Source: Neofamilia massiliensis (GTDB lineage: Bacteria; Bacillota; Clostridia; Tissierellales; Peptoniphilaceae). Taken from it: a DNA stretch of 64,000 bases. The stretch covers positions 128,409-192,408 of the forward strand of contig NZ_CYUJ01000003.1 of the NCBI RefSeq assembly GCF_001299475.1. The letters run 5' to 3'. The notes beneath the pieces were generated by a model. That model was given only the letters and a program-made list of their open reading frames with translations, searched no databases and was not told the DNA's origin. Positions 51,406 through 60,825 of the stretch are shown in pieces. Position 1 is the stretch's first letter, and every line of letters starts with the position of its first letter. The position numbers were made by a program, and so were the translations under genes.

Positions 51406-54400
51406 TTATATTCTTTGAACTTTTATGCCTGTGTCTAGGCCGTTAATATTATATTTTTCTTCAATCGCTTCATCAAAGATAACTTCGTCTGCAAGGACTT
51501 CTGTTTTTAAATAGTCTAGGTCTTTTGAAAGAGCAGATTTAATTTCGTCATCTGCTTGGATATAGACTTTTATTTTATCAAGTACATCAAAATCAGCTTG
51601 TTTTCTAAGTTGTTGGATTTTTGAAATAACTTCTCTTACAAAGCCTTCGTCTTTAAGTTCTTGGCTGATGTGGGTGTCTAAAATTATATAGACATTGTTT
51701 TCGTGAGAAACATCAAAGCCTTCTTTTCCTTCTATGTTTATTAGAACATAGTCTTCAATGATTTCTACGTCTTCTCCATCTAAGTTTACAAGGACTTTTC
51801 CATCTGCCCTAAGTTTGTCGATAAAGTCTTTGGCCTTTACTTCTTGTAAATATTTGGCAAAAAGTTTTATCTTTGAACCTAATATTGATCCTGCAACTTT
51901 GAAGTTTGGTTTTAGACTGTAGTTCATATACTCAGTTATGTCTTCACCAAAGTTAACTTCTTTAACGTTAAGTTCTTCTTTGATTAGGTCTGTTAGGTTT
52001 CCAATTGTATCTTTGAAACTGCCATCAATTACAACACTTGGTAGTGGTTGTCTTACTTTTATTTGGGCATTTTCACGAGACACACGACCTAGGGATACAA
52101 TTTTTCTTACTAAGTCCATTTTTTCTTCTAGCTTTGTATCAATCAAGTCTTCATTAACTTTAGGATATTTTTCTAGATGAACTGTTTTGCCGTTTGTTAG
52201 ATTTCTATAAAGTTCTTCTGCAATAAATGGTGTTATTGGTGCTACCATTTTTACTAGGCCTAGGAGAACTTCGTAAGTTGTATTATAAACTGCCTTCTTG
52301 TCTGTATCTAAGTCTTCCTTCCAGAATCTTCTTCTGTTTCTTCTTATATACCAGTTAGAAAAATCTTCAACTAAGAAGTCTTGGATAATTTTCACGACTT
52401 TATTTACATCATAATGGTCAAAGGCATCAGTTACTTCTTTTACTAGGTTGTTGTACTTAGAAAGTAACCATCTATCAATTTCTGGCCTTTCTTCATAAGG
52501 AATATTAAAGGACTGAAGGTCTATTTCATCTGTGTTTGCATATAGGCTTAAGAAGTTATAAATATTTCTAATTGTTCCGAAGAACTTTGATTGAACTTCT
52601 TTAATGTCTTCTTCGTTAAATTTAGTTGGTGTCCATGGTGGTGACACATAAACTAAATAATATCTTAAGGCGTCTGCTCCATATTTTTCAAATAGTTCTA
52701 TTGGATTAACTGTGTTGCCTCTAGACTTAGACATTTTTTTGCCTTCCTTGTCTAGGATAAGGTCGTTAACTAAGACGTTTTTGTATGGAGACTTACCTTT
52801 GACATAAGTTGCTATTGCAAGTAGGGAGTAGAACCAGCCCCTTGTTTGGTCAATACCTTCGTTAATAAAGTCAGCTGGGAATAACTCGTCAAAGTTTTCT
52901 TTGTTTTCAAATGGATAATGATGTTGGGCAAATGGCATGGCTCCAGAGTCAAACCAAACGTCTATAACATCTTCTTCCCTAGTCATTGTACCGCCACACT
53001 TGTCGCATTTTAAATGTACGTCATCGACATAAGGTCTGTGAAGTTCTATTGATTCAGCTATATCTTCAATGGCTCTTTCAACTAGATCTTTTCTTGATCC
53101 AACTGAACTTATATGGCCGCAGTCATTACATCTCCAAACTGGCAGTGGGGTTCCCCAATAACGAGATCTAGAAATTGCCCAGTCGTTTAAGTTTTCTAAC
53201 CAGTTGCCAAATCTCTTTTCTCCAACAAAGGATGGATACCAGTTTACTTCATTGTTGTTTGCAATTAGTTTTTCTTTAAAGTCTGTTACTTTAATGTACC
53301 AAGATGGTTTTGCATAGTAAATAAGTGGTGTATCACATCTCCAGCAATGAGGATAGTTGTGTTCTATTTTTTGTTTTCTATATAAGATATTGTTGTCATA
53401 TAGGTAGTGAAGGATTTCGTGGTCAGCATCCATTACAAACATTCCCTTCCAAGGAGTGTCTGTAAATTGGCCCTTGTCGTCAACTGGATTTAAAACTGGA
53501 GCGTCATATCTTCTTCCAGTATTGTAGTCGTCTTCACCAAAAGCAGGAGCTGTATGAACTACACCTGTACCTGAATCAGTTGTAACATAGTCAGCAAGGG
53601 TTACGAAAAAGGCCTTCTTGTCTGCTTGTAAGAAAGGAAGTAATTGTTCATATTCAACATATTCAAGGTCCTTGCCTAAAAATTCATCTACAATCTCGTA
53701 GTCGTCTTTAATAACTTCATCTACTAGGGCCTTGGCTAAAATATAAGTTTCCCCTTGGTTTTTAACTCTAACATAGGTTACATCAGGGTGAACTGTTAAT
53801 AGTACATTTGATGGTAGGGTCCAAGGAGTTGTAGTCCAAACTAGGAAGTACTCGTCTGCATCTTTTCTCTTAAACTTTACGTAGACTGTTTCAACCTTGT
53901 CTAACTTATAGCCTTGGGCAACTTCGTGAGATGCAAGTCCAGTACCACATCTAGAACAGTAAGGTAAAATTTTGTGGCCTTCATATAAAAGTCCATCTTC
54001 AAACATTGAATTTAAAATCCACCAAACTGATTCGATGTAATTATTGTCTAAGGTAATGTATGGATTGTCTAAGTCAATTAGATAGGCCATACGCTCAGTC
54101 ATATCACGCCATTCTTTTTCATATTCAAATACAGAATCCTTGCACATTTTGTTAAATGCTTTAATTCCATATTTTTCTATATCTTGTTTATTTTTTAGGC
54201 CAAGTTTCTTTTCAACTTCAATTTCTACAGGAAGGCCGTGGGTGTCCCAGCCAGCCTTTCTTTTAACTTGAAAGCCTTGCATGGTTTTATACCTACAAGT
54301 TAAGTCTTTTAAGGTTCTGGCCATAACGTGGTGGATACCAGGTCTGCCGTTTGCTGTTGGTGGTCCTTCGTAAAAAATAAATGGCGGTGCATCGTTTCTT

Positions 54401-54504
54401 TCTGTTATAGAAAGATGAAGAAGGTCAATGTCCTTCCAATATTCCATTAAGTCTCTTTCACGATCATCAACAGACTTTTCAGATAATTCTTTTAATAAGT
54501 CCAA
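51406..54504 (-). CDS. ileS: Isoleucyl-tRNA synthetase, long eukaryote-like (type 2-like) form
   Basis: This class I synthetase is 1,032 aa from a TTG start at 54504, chosen because AAAGGAGG stands before it and conservation begins there. The HIGH-type motif is TANGRPGIHHVMARTLKD, the KMSKS loop is GKKMSKSRGNTVNP, and the CP1 editing domain lies between. Cysteine pairs (CSRCGT, CNDCGH, CDKCGG) suggest zinc sites. Length and the PGIHH form resemble type 2 IleRS, which as a group is less sensitive to mupirocin. A promoter and hairpin precede it, but no T-box is seen. Confidence 0.93.
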   Translation of the reverse strand: MDLLKELSEKSVDDRERDLMEYWKDIDLLHLSITERNDAPPFIFYEGPPTANGRPGIHHVMARTLKDLTCRYKTMQGFQVKRKAGWDTHGLPVEIEVEKKLGLKNKQDIEKYGIKAFNKMCKDSVFEYEKEWRDMTERMAYLIDLDNPYITLDNNYIESVWWILNSMFEDGLLYEGHKILPYCSRCGTGLASHEVAQGYKLDKVETVYVKFKRKDADEYFLVWTTTPWTLPSNVLLTVHPDVTYVRVKNQGETYILAKALVDEVIKDDYEIVDEFLGKDLEYVEYEQLLPFLQADKKAFFVTLADYVTTDSGTGVVHTAPAFGEDDYNTGRRYDAPVLNPVDDKGQFTDTPWKGMFVMDADHEILHYLYDNNILYRKQKIEHNYPHCWRCDTPLIYYAKPSWYIKVTDFKEKLIANNNEVNWYPSFVGEKRFGNWLENLNDWAISRSRYWGTPLPVWRCNDCGHISSVGSRKDLVERAIEDIAESIELHRPYVDDVHLKCDKCGGTMTREEDVIDVWFDSGAMPFAQHHYPFENKENFDELFPADFINEGIDQTRGWFYSLLAIATYVKGKSPYKNVLVNDLILDKEGKKMSKSRGNTVNPIELFEKYGADALRYYLVYVSPPWTPTKFNEEDIKEVQSKFFGTIRNIYNFLSLYANTDEIDLQSFNIPYEERPEIDRWLLSKYNNLVKEVTDAFDHYDVNKVVKIIQDFLVEDFSNWYIRRNRRRFWKEDLDTDKKAVYNTTYEVLLGLVKMVAPITPFIAEELYRNLTNGKTVHLEKYPKVNEDLIDTKLEEKMDLVRKIVSLGRVSRENAQIKVRQPLPSVVIDGSFKDTIGNLTDLIKEELNVKEVNFGEDITEYMNYSLKPNFKVAGSILGSKIKLFAKYLQEVKAKDFIDKLRADGKVLVNLDGEDVEIIEDYVLINIEGKEGFDVSHENNVYIILDTHISQELKDEGFVREVISKIQQLRKQADFDVLDKIKVYIQADDEIKSALSKDLDYLKTEVLADEVIFDEAIEEKYNINGLDTGIKVQRI

Positions 54505-54554
54505 AAAATTTCCTCCTTTTGTCTTATAAGTAAATAATTTTGTTATTAATAAAT

Positions 54555-54580
54555 AAACTCCCTGTTTCAAAAGGGAGTTT
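54555..54580 (-). promoter_or_regulatory. Leader hairpin before ileS
   Basis: On the minus strand AAACTCCCT and AGGGAGTTT form a perfect 9-bp stem around an 8-nt loop, between the ileS promoter and the gene. It is followed by ATTTATTAAT rather than a clean T run, so it could be a weak attenuator or the terminator of the Rrf2 unit. Confidence 0.5.
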
Positions 54581-54601
54581 TAGGATTTGAAATCTAGTAA
54601 T

Positions 54602-54630
54602 ATTATAGACTATTACAATAAATTTTTCAA
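54602..54630 (-). promoter_or_regulatory. Promoter of ileS
   Basis: On the minus strand a -35 TTGAAA (54630-54625) and a -10 TATAAT (54607-54602) are separated by exactly 17 bp. It lies about 100 nt before the ileS start. Confidence 0.7.
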
Positions 54631-54648
54631 AAAAATATTTAGCTATAG

Positions 54649-55068
54649 TTAAATATTTTTCTCTTCTTTAACTAAATCAGAAAAAATTACGCTTTTAAAC
54701 TCGTCTAAAAGGGTGTTTTGAATACCAGTAAGACTATTGTGGACTGCACAGTGGCCCATTTTTGAGCCAGCGTCACAAAGGCCTTCATTAACGCAGGCAT
54801 TAATAACTAAATCTCCAGATATAGCAGTATATACATCATATAAACTTATATCTTTTGGATCTTTACATAAAACATAGCCGCCTTTTGGTCCTCTTATTGA
54901 TTCAATTAAATCTGCTGCCATAAGTTTTCTCAAAATTCTATAGGTGAATCTCTCTGGAATTAATAATTCTTGAGAAAGTTGTAAAGCTGTTAAAATTTCT
55001 CCCTTTGGGTTTTTACAAAAAGCATAAATAATTCTAAAACCATAGTCGTTTTCTAAATTGAGCTTCAT
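54649..55068 (-). CDS. Rrf2 family transcriptional regulator with cysteine triad
   Basis: This 139-aa winged-helix regulator has the Rrf2 pattern (LTALQLSQELLIPERFTYRI, then GPKGGYVLCKDPKDISLYDV). It carries three cysteines at 92, 98 and 107 (CVNEGLC...GHC), the spacing that in IscR/NsrR-type members binds an iron-sulfur cluster. It may therefore sense iron-sulfur status, NO or redox. It abuts the BaiN-like flavoprotein gene upstream with no gap and is probably co-translated. Confidence 0.9.
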   Translation of the reverse strand: MKLNLENDYGFRIIYAFCKNPKGEILTALQLSQELLIPERFTYRILRKLMAADLIESIRGPKGGYVLCKDPKDISLYDVYTAISGDLVINACVNEGLCDAGSKMGHCAVHNSLTGIQNTLLDEFKSVIFSDLVKEEKNI

Positions 55069-56304
55069 CTATTTACCTCTTTCTAAAATATTTTTTGCCG
55101 CTATATAAGAACTTGACCAAGCCCACTGAAGATTATAGCCTCCACAATCTCCATCTACATCTAAAACTTCGCCGATAAAATATAATCCTTTAACTTTTTT
55201 TGACTCTAAAGACATTGGATCAATTTCTCTAGTATCAACTCCGCCAGTTGTAGCTTGGGCAAAGGCAAAACCCTTGTATCCAGAAATATTCATTCTAAAG
55301 TCTGTTAATATTTCTGTCATTGCATTAACAAAATTGGTAGTGCATCTTATTTGCTCTTCATAATCCCTATTATACAATAATTTGTATTGGTTTACTACAC
55401 TAATTATCAATTTTTTATTTACAATTCCAAGTAAAAAGTTTTCAAAGCTAATTCCCTCTAAGTTTTCTGCCCTGTCTTTAATCATTTGCTTGACCTCATC
55501 CTTAGGCAGGCCTATTAGGTTTATAGAAATCTCAACTTTCTTATTTTGATTTAAGGCTGCAATAGACTTTCGGGATAAGTCCATTATTGCTGGTCCTGAC
55601 AAGCCGTAATCTGTAAATAAAACGTCGGCAAATTTTTCATCAATTTTTTTCTTATCTATATATAGACTCGCCCATGTATTTATTCTAACTCCCTTTAAGG
55701 CCTTGATCCTTTTATAGTCTGACTCTAACTGAACAATAGTTGGTCCTGGTTCTATTATTCTGTGGCCAAAGTCTTTGGCAATTCTATAGCCAATTCCATC
55801 TGATCCAGATGATGGCAGGGCCATGCCGCCAGTTGCAACTACAACTTTATCAGCCTTATAATTTTTCTTTCCTTCCAGGACAAAACTTTCGCCAACTTTT
55901 CTAACTCTATCGATTTTTTCTTCTAAGATGACATTTACTTCATATCTTTCCATTGCAAGTCTTAAAAAATCTAAAACTGAAGATCCTTGAAGAGACAGGG
56001 GAAAAACTCTGCCATCAGCTTCTGAAATAGGATAAATTCCCAGAGTTTTTAAAAGTTCAATGGCATCTTGGTTATTAAATTTGCTTACAACTTCCATAGG
56101 AAAGTCTGAATTTTCACTGTGAAAATTATTTGCTTCAAGGCTGACGTTTGTGTAGTTACACCTGCCATTACCTGTTGCTAAAAGTTTTTTTCCTACTCTT
56201 TCATTTCTCTCGTATAGGTTGACTTCAAAGTCTGGTTTTTGTTTTTTTATAAGAACGCTTAAAAGCATACCAGCTGGTCCGCCACCTATTATTCCAATTT
56301 TCAT
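55069..56304 (-). CDS. HI0933/BaiN-like FAD-dependent oxidoreductase
   Basis: This 411-aa flavoprotein has the FAD-binding GIIGGGPAGMLLSVLIKKQK and family motifs RVGKKLLATGNGRCNYTN, VVVATGGMALPSSGSDGIGY, FTDYGLSGPAIMDLSR and GLYFIGEVLDVDGDCGGYNL. The HI0933 family is widespread and usually named NAD(P)/FAD-dependent oxidoreductase; the substrate is not established. It follows the large FtsX-type permease gene by 10 nt and precedes the Rrf2 regulator. Confidence 0.93.
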   Translation of the reverse strand: MKIGIIGGGPAGMLLSVLIKKQKPDFEVNLYERNERVGKKLLATGNGRCNYTNVSLEANNFHSENSDFPMEVVSKFNNQDAIELLKTLGIYPISEADGRVFPLSLQGSSVLDFLRLAMERYEVNVILEEKIDRVRKVGESFVLEGKKNYKADKVVVATGGMALPSSGSDGIGYRIAKDFGHRIIEPGPTIVQLESDYKRIKALKGVRINTWASLYIDKKKIDEKFADVLFTDYGLSGPAIMDLSRKSIAALNQNKKVEISINLIGLPKDEVKQMIKDRAENLEGISFENFLLGIVNKKLIISVVNQYKLLYNRDYEEQIRCTTNFVNAMTEILTDFRMNISGYKGFAFAQATTGGVDTREIDPMSLESKKVKGLYFIGEVLDVDGDCGGYNLQWAWSSSYIAAKNILERGK

Positions 56305-56314
56305 ATTAAATCTC

Positions 56315-59300
56315 CTAATCTACGCTCTTTAAGGCCTCTATCATATCAATGTTCTTTAGTTTTATATGCATTAACACCATTACTATTAGTGTAAAGAAAA
56401 TAGTAAAAACTGATGAAATTAAAAATGCTAAAAGATAAACTGGGTCTCCAAATAAAATATTGTCTGGCGCAAAGGCTGCAAGTATAAATTCAACTATGGC
56501 CCTTCCTAGGCCCATGCCTAAAAATATTCCTATTAGAGATAGAAAAAAGGTTTCCTTATAAACATATTGGGTTAGTTCTCCATTATAAAAACCTAGAACC
56601 TTCATTGTAGACAACTCTCTAATTCTCTCTGACACGTTAATATTTGTCAGGTTATATAAAACCACTAGGGCCAGTAGCATTGAAACCACAACAATAATAA
56701 CTATAATTAAGTCTAGAGAATTTAAGGTGTTGTCTAAAATTTCTGATGCATCCTTAGTTGAAATTGAGGAAATTATATTTTCATTTTCAAGTAAGGTCTT
56801 TGAAAGATCATCTATGGACTCAGAGTCATTTTCATAAAGGTCAAGTAGTAAAGCATTGACTGTAAAATTTTTTTTAGAAACTTTTTCCATATAGGCTGGA
56901 CTGGCGTAAATATAGTGGGCCAAATAATTTTTTACAATAGCTGAAACTTTAACTTCAACATCTTCTCCATCAATTTCTAAAATAATAGAATCTCCTGGCT
57001 TTACTCCTGCAAGTTTAGAAATTTTTTCTGTTAAAAATACACCAGAATCATCTAAGTCTAAAACTTCCTCAGACTTATAGTCAACAAAATTTACTAAAGA
57101 GTCTAAATCTTTTTCTAAGTCTACTATTAAATTTACATCTTGGGTGTAGCCAGATTTTACAGGAAGTTTCAGTGAATTTATTGAAACTCCTACTCTATCT
57201 CTTACATTTTTATATGAATCTACAAAGCTTTCATTATCTTTTAAATCACTTACGCCTAGGTCTTCTTTTAAAATTAGGGTCATATCATAGTGGACAAGCT
57301 CACCAAATTGGATACTTACAATATTTTGCATAGAATTTTTCATACCAAAACCTAAGATCATTAAAGCCATACATACTGCAACTCCAGTTATAGTCATTAG
57401 CATCCTGCCCTTGTATCTAAATATATTTCTAGCAGTTATCTTGTTCATAAAAGAAAGTCTCTTCCAAAGTGGAGTAACTTTTTCTATAAACAATTTCTTT
57501 CCCATTTTTGGTGCCTTTGGTCTAAGAAGAGAGGCTGTATTTTCTTTTAGAGTCTTATTGACAGAAAGATATGCTGAAAGACTTGTTGTAATTATTGCCA
57601 AGATTATAGCTATTACAAGTAGGGTTGGTGAAGTTATCTTAAGTGCTTTTGAATAAAACATATTGCCCATGTAGATTTCGTAAATCATCTGTGCAATTAC
57701 TTTTTGCCCTACATAATTTCCTAAAATACTTCCAGCCAGGCCTGATACTGTTCCAAAAACTATAAACTTTAAGGCTATAATTTTATTTTCATAGCCTAGA
57801 CCCTTAAAGGTTCCTATTAAAATTCTTCTTTCGTCTACCATTCTAGTCATAGTTGTCGAAGCAACTAAAACTGCAACAGATAGGCAGAGAATTGAAAAAA
57901 CTAGGGCTAAAATTTTTAAAGATCCTGGGAAAGAATTTACCATATAATACATTTGGTCAGCCTTTCTAGAATCGATCATAAAGGTTGGAGCCTTTAGTTT
58001 AACAATATTATCCTTTGCATCAATAATTTGCTTTTCGCCTTTGTCGATTTTCTTTCTAGCATCTTTTTCTTCTTTGTTGTATTCTTTTAGTCCACTTTCA
58101 TAATCTTCCTTGGCTTTTTCATAGTCAATCCAGCCTTGGTCTAGGTCTTTTTGTCCTTGGATTAAATCTTTTTCTCCTTGTTCAAGTTCTTTTTTAGCAT
58201 CTGCTAATTTTTTTCTGCCGTCAGCAAGTTCCTTGGCTAAGGTTTCTTTGCCATTTTCATAATCAATTAGACCTTTTTTGTAGGCCTTTTCTCCATCTAT
58301 TAGTTTTTGTTCGTTTTTCTTAAACTCTTTTTCGCCAGCTTCAAATTCTTCTATAGCTGCATTTAATTTTTTTCTACCTGCATCTAAATCTTCCTTGGCC
58401 TTGTCAAGTTCAGCTTGGCCTTGGGCTAGTTTTTTTTCTGCCTCTTCAATGGCCTCGTCGCCGTATTTTATAACTTCGTCCTTGGCTGGTCCCTCACTTT
58501 CAACTTCTTTAAAGTTTTCAAGGTTTTTATTTAAGGCTGCAAGTTTGTTAGTCTTTTCATTAAGAGCGTTTTCTTCATTAGAAATTAAACTTTTTAGGTC
58601 TGCAATTTTTTTCTCTACTAGGTCTTTTTCTAAATCAGTTTCAACAATCTCTTCATTATAGGCAAGTTGGGCCTTGTAGTTTTCTAAATTTTCCTTGTGC
58701 CTATCTATTTGATTATTTAAATCAGTAATGGCTCTTGTGATTTCTTCTTTTGACTTATAGTGGCTTAGGTCGCCGTATTTAATTTCCTTGGAAATTTTAA
58801 TTTTTTCTTTTTGTTTTTCAAGTTCTCTTTTGCCATCTTCAAGTTTTTTTAGGTTTTCTAAGTAAAGGTCTTCGCCTTTTTTAAAGTCGGCCTTGGCCTT
58901 GTCTAATTCTTTCCTTCCGTCTTCAAGCTTTGTTCTAGCTTTTTCCAGTTCTACTCTTCCATCTGCTAATTCTATTTTTGATTGGTCTAACTTTATCTTT
59001 CCATCTGCTAGTTTTTTTTCGCCTTCAAGCTTTCCTTTTTCTAAATCTCTTAGGCCCTGGTGATAGTTTTCCCAGCCATCATCAAGTTTTTCTCTTCCCT
59101 TTAAAAGGTCGACTCTTCCCTGTTCAAGTTCTACCTTGCCATCTAAAAGCTTAACTTTTCCATCGTCTAATTCTTCCTTGGCTTGAGCAAGTTGGTCCTT
59201 GGCATCCTTTAGCTTTTCTTCTGCTTCCTTTATTTGATTTTGAAGTTCTTCTTTAAACTCATCTAGCCTAAGTCTTGGTCTATCTTTAAAGTCTGCCTCT

Positions 59301-60013
59301 AGTGAAGTTATAAGTGTGTCTACTCCGTCTTCATATGCCTTGTCGTAGGACTTATACTGGTCTAGACCCACACCCTTGATTTTAGCCTTGGTATAATAAT
59401 CCATGTCAAAGTTTTCATCTAAGATATATCCATAAGACCAAATTGTTCCAGAGCCAATTGAGGTTAACTCAGTAGAAAGTTCAGAAATGTGTTCAACGCT
59501 GTTTACAAGGCCTGTTACTTTAAATTCATTTGATCTTAAGGTTTTAATATCTTCATCATTATCAACGTCTACAAAACTAATTGTATCCCCAAGGTCAATG
59601 AGGTCTTTAAATTGCTGGTAAGAAAGAGCAATTTCGTCACTTGCTTGAGGAAGTCTTCCTTCAACTAAAATAGGCCTAGTTATTCTCTTTGAAAGATTTT
59701 CCAGTCTTACAATTTCATTATTGTCTCCATTTAAGACGTCAACAAATTTGAGCATTTCAAAATCATCTACCAAGGGATTATTTTCGATAATATACTTATC
59801 TTTTTCTCCTAAGCCTAAAGTAGATGTAATGATGACATCGTGCATATTTGCTTCGTTATAATAATATTCAGGTGTTAGTTCTAAAAGTTTAGTAGCCATA
59901 AAGACTCCTGAAAAAGCAAGAATGCTTATAAAAAGCAGGGCCATTATAGAGAAGAACCTGCCTTTGTTTTTTCTTATCTCTCTAAAAATATCTTTTAAAA
60001 CAGTTTTGTTCAT
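56315..60013 (-). CDS. Very large FtsX-like ABC permease with extracytoplasmic coiled coil
   Basis: This 1,232-aa protein has an N-terminal membrane segment (about 17-40) and an extracytoplasmic region with a long coiled coil (about 265-690) of repeating Asp-Gly and Glu-Leu-Glu/Lys-Gly units. A first FtsX block (about 715-860) and a second FtsX block (about 910-1232) follow with eight C-terminal membrane segments in all. The paired ATPase gene lies 9 nt upstream. The layout resembles MacB/FtsX-type mechanotransmission systems that do work at the cell surface rather than pump a solute. Its substrate is unknown. Confidence 0.9.
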   Translation of the reverse strand: MNKTVLKDIFREIRKNKGRFFSIMALLFISILAFSGVFMATKLLELTPEYYYNEANMHDVIITSTLGLGEKDKYIIENNPLVDDFEMLKFVDVLNGDNNEIVRLENLSKRITRPILVEGRLPQASDEIALSYQQFKDLIDLGDTISFVDVDNDEDIKTLRSNEFKVTGLVNSVEHISELSTELTSIGSGTIWSYGYILDENFDMDYYTKAKIKGVGLDQYKSYDKAYEDGVDTLITSLEADFKDRPRLRLDEFKEELQNQIKEAEEKLKDAKDQLAQAKEELDDGKVKLLDGKVELEQGRVDLLKGREKLDDGWENYHQGLRDLEKGKLEGEKKLADGKIKLDQSKIELADGRVELEKARTKLEDGRKELDKAKADFKKGEDLYLENLKKLEDGKRELEKQKEKIKISKEIKYGDLSHYKSKEEITRAITDLNNQIDRHKENLENYKAQLAYNEEIVETDLEKDLVEKKIADLKSLISNEENALNEKTNKLAALNKNLENFKEVESEGPAKDEVIKYGDEAIEEAEKKLAQGQAELDKAKEDLDAGRKKLNAAIEEFEAGEKEFKKNEQKLIDGEKAYKKGLIDYENGKETLAKELADGRKKLADAKKELEQGEKDLIQGQKDLDQGWIDYEKAKEDYESGLKEYNKEEKDARKKIDKGEKQIIDAKDNIVKLKAPTFMIDSRKADQMYYMVNSFPGSLKILALVFSILCLSVAVLVASTTMTRMVDERRILIGTFKGLGYENKIIALKFIVFGTVSGLAGSILGNYVGQKVIAQMIYEIYMGNMFYSKALKITSPTLLVIAIILAIITTSLSAYLSVNKTLKENTASLLRPKAPKMGKKLFIEKVTPLWKRLSFMNKITARNIFRYKGRMLMTITGVAVCMALMILGFGMKNSMQNIVSIQFGELVHYDMTLILKEDLGVSDLKDNESFVDSYKNVRDRVGVSINSLKLPVKSGYTQDVNLIVDLEKDLDSLVNFVDYKSEEVLDLDDSGVFLTEKISKLAGVKPGDSIILEIDGEDVEVKVSAIVKNYLAHYIYASPAYMEKVSKKNFTVNALLLDLYENDSESIDDLSKTLLENENIISSISTKDASEILDNTLNSLDLIIVIIVVVSMLLALVVLYNLTNINVSERIRELSTMKVLGFYNGELTQYVYKETFFLSLIGIFLGMGLGRAIVEFILAAFAPDNILFGDPVYLLAFLISSVFTIFFTLIVMVLMHIKLKNIDMIEALKSVD

Positions 60014-60022
60014 TAATTAAAA

Positions 60023-60724
60023 CTACCATTCTATTAAATCAATTGATTGTGGGTTTTCGTTTGTCGAAATATCTCTTACCCTTGCGTCTGCTATTTCAAT
60101 TAATTTGTCTGCCATTGGTGCTATAGCCTTGTTATGAGTAATAACTATAACTGTTGAGTCAAATTTTTCAATTGTAGAGTGAAGAAGTTTTAAAATTTGC
60201 TTGCCAGTGTGGTAATCTAAGGCTCCAGTAGGTTCGTCACAAAGTAAAAGCTTAGGGTTTTTTGCAATAGCTCTAGCTATTGCTGCCCTTTGCTGCTCTC
60301 CACCTGAAAGTTGAGATGGAAAGTTATTGAGCCTATTTGATAGGCCAACTTGTTCAAGGACTTCTCTTGCATCTAAAGGAGACTTAGAAAGTTCGGTTGC
60401 AAGTTCAACATTTTCTAAGGTTGTAAGATTTGGAACTAGATTATAAAATTGGAAGACAAAACCTACGTCATATCTTCTGTATTTAATAAGGTCCTTTTCT
60501 GAAAAATTTGCAATGTTTTGCCCGTCAACAAAGACTTCTCCTTTAGTCGGCCTATCCATGCCACCTAAAATATTTAAAATTGTAGATTTTCCAGCACCTG
60601 ATGCGCCAACTATTACATTAAAATCTCTTTCATCTATGTCAAAACTAATATCATTGTTGGCAATAATTTTGTTTTCACCCATAGTATAAATTTTTGAAAC
60701 ATTTTTTAACTCTACATAAGACAA
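60023..60724 (-). CDS. ABC transporter ATP-binding protein paired with the FtsX-like permease
   Basis: This MacB/LolD-type ATPase has Walker A VGASGAGKST, the VGFVFQFYNLVPNLT Q-loop region, signature LSGGEQQRAAIARAI, Walker B LLLCDEPTGALD and the switch His in VIVITHN. I prefer a TTG start at 60724 (233 aa), with GAGGTG six bases before it and SYVELKNVSKIY following, over the GTG at 60733. The family normally pairs with FtsX-like permeases, and the gene order fits. Confidence 0.92.
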   Translation of the reverse strand: MSYVELKNVSKIYTMGENKIIANNDISFDIDERDFNVIVGASGAGKSTILNILGGMDRPTKGEVFVDGQNIANFSEKDLIKYRRYDVGFVFQFYNLVPNLTTLENVELATELSKSPLDAREVLEQVGLSNRLNNFPSQLSGGEQQRAAIARAIAKNPKLLLCDEPTGALDYHTGKQILKLLHSTIEKFDSTVIVITHNKAIAPMADKLIEIADARVRDISTNENPQSIDLIEW

Positions 60725-60781
60725 ACAAATCACCTCATCTCAAATTTACCCGATTTTAAATAATACAATCTAAACAAAAAA

Positions 60782-60809
60782 AGTCCCTAACAGTTAAATG
60801 TTAAGGACT
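60782..60809 (-). terminator. Intrinsic terminator of the NlpC/P60 gene
   Basis: On the minus strand AGTCCTTAAC (60809-60800) pairs with GTTAGGGACT (60791-60782) with one mismatch, followed by TTTTTTTG. Confidence 0.85.
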
Positions 60810-60825
60810 AAAATTTTTTCAGTTA

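Noticed and set aside
54505-54648. T-box riboswitch before ileS
   Set aside because: No T-box core sequence or specifier-loop layout is visible and the leader is only about 100 nt.
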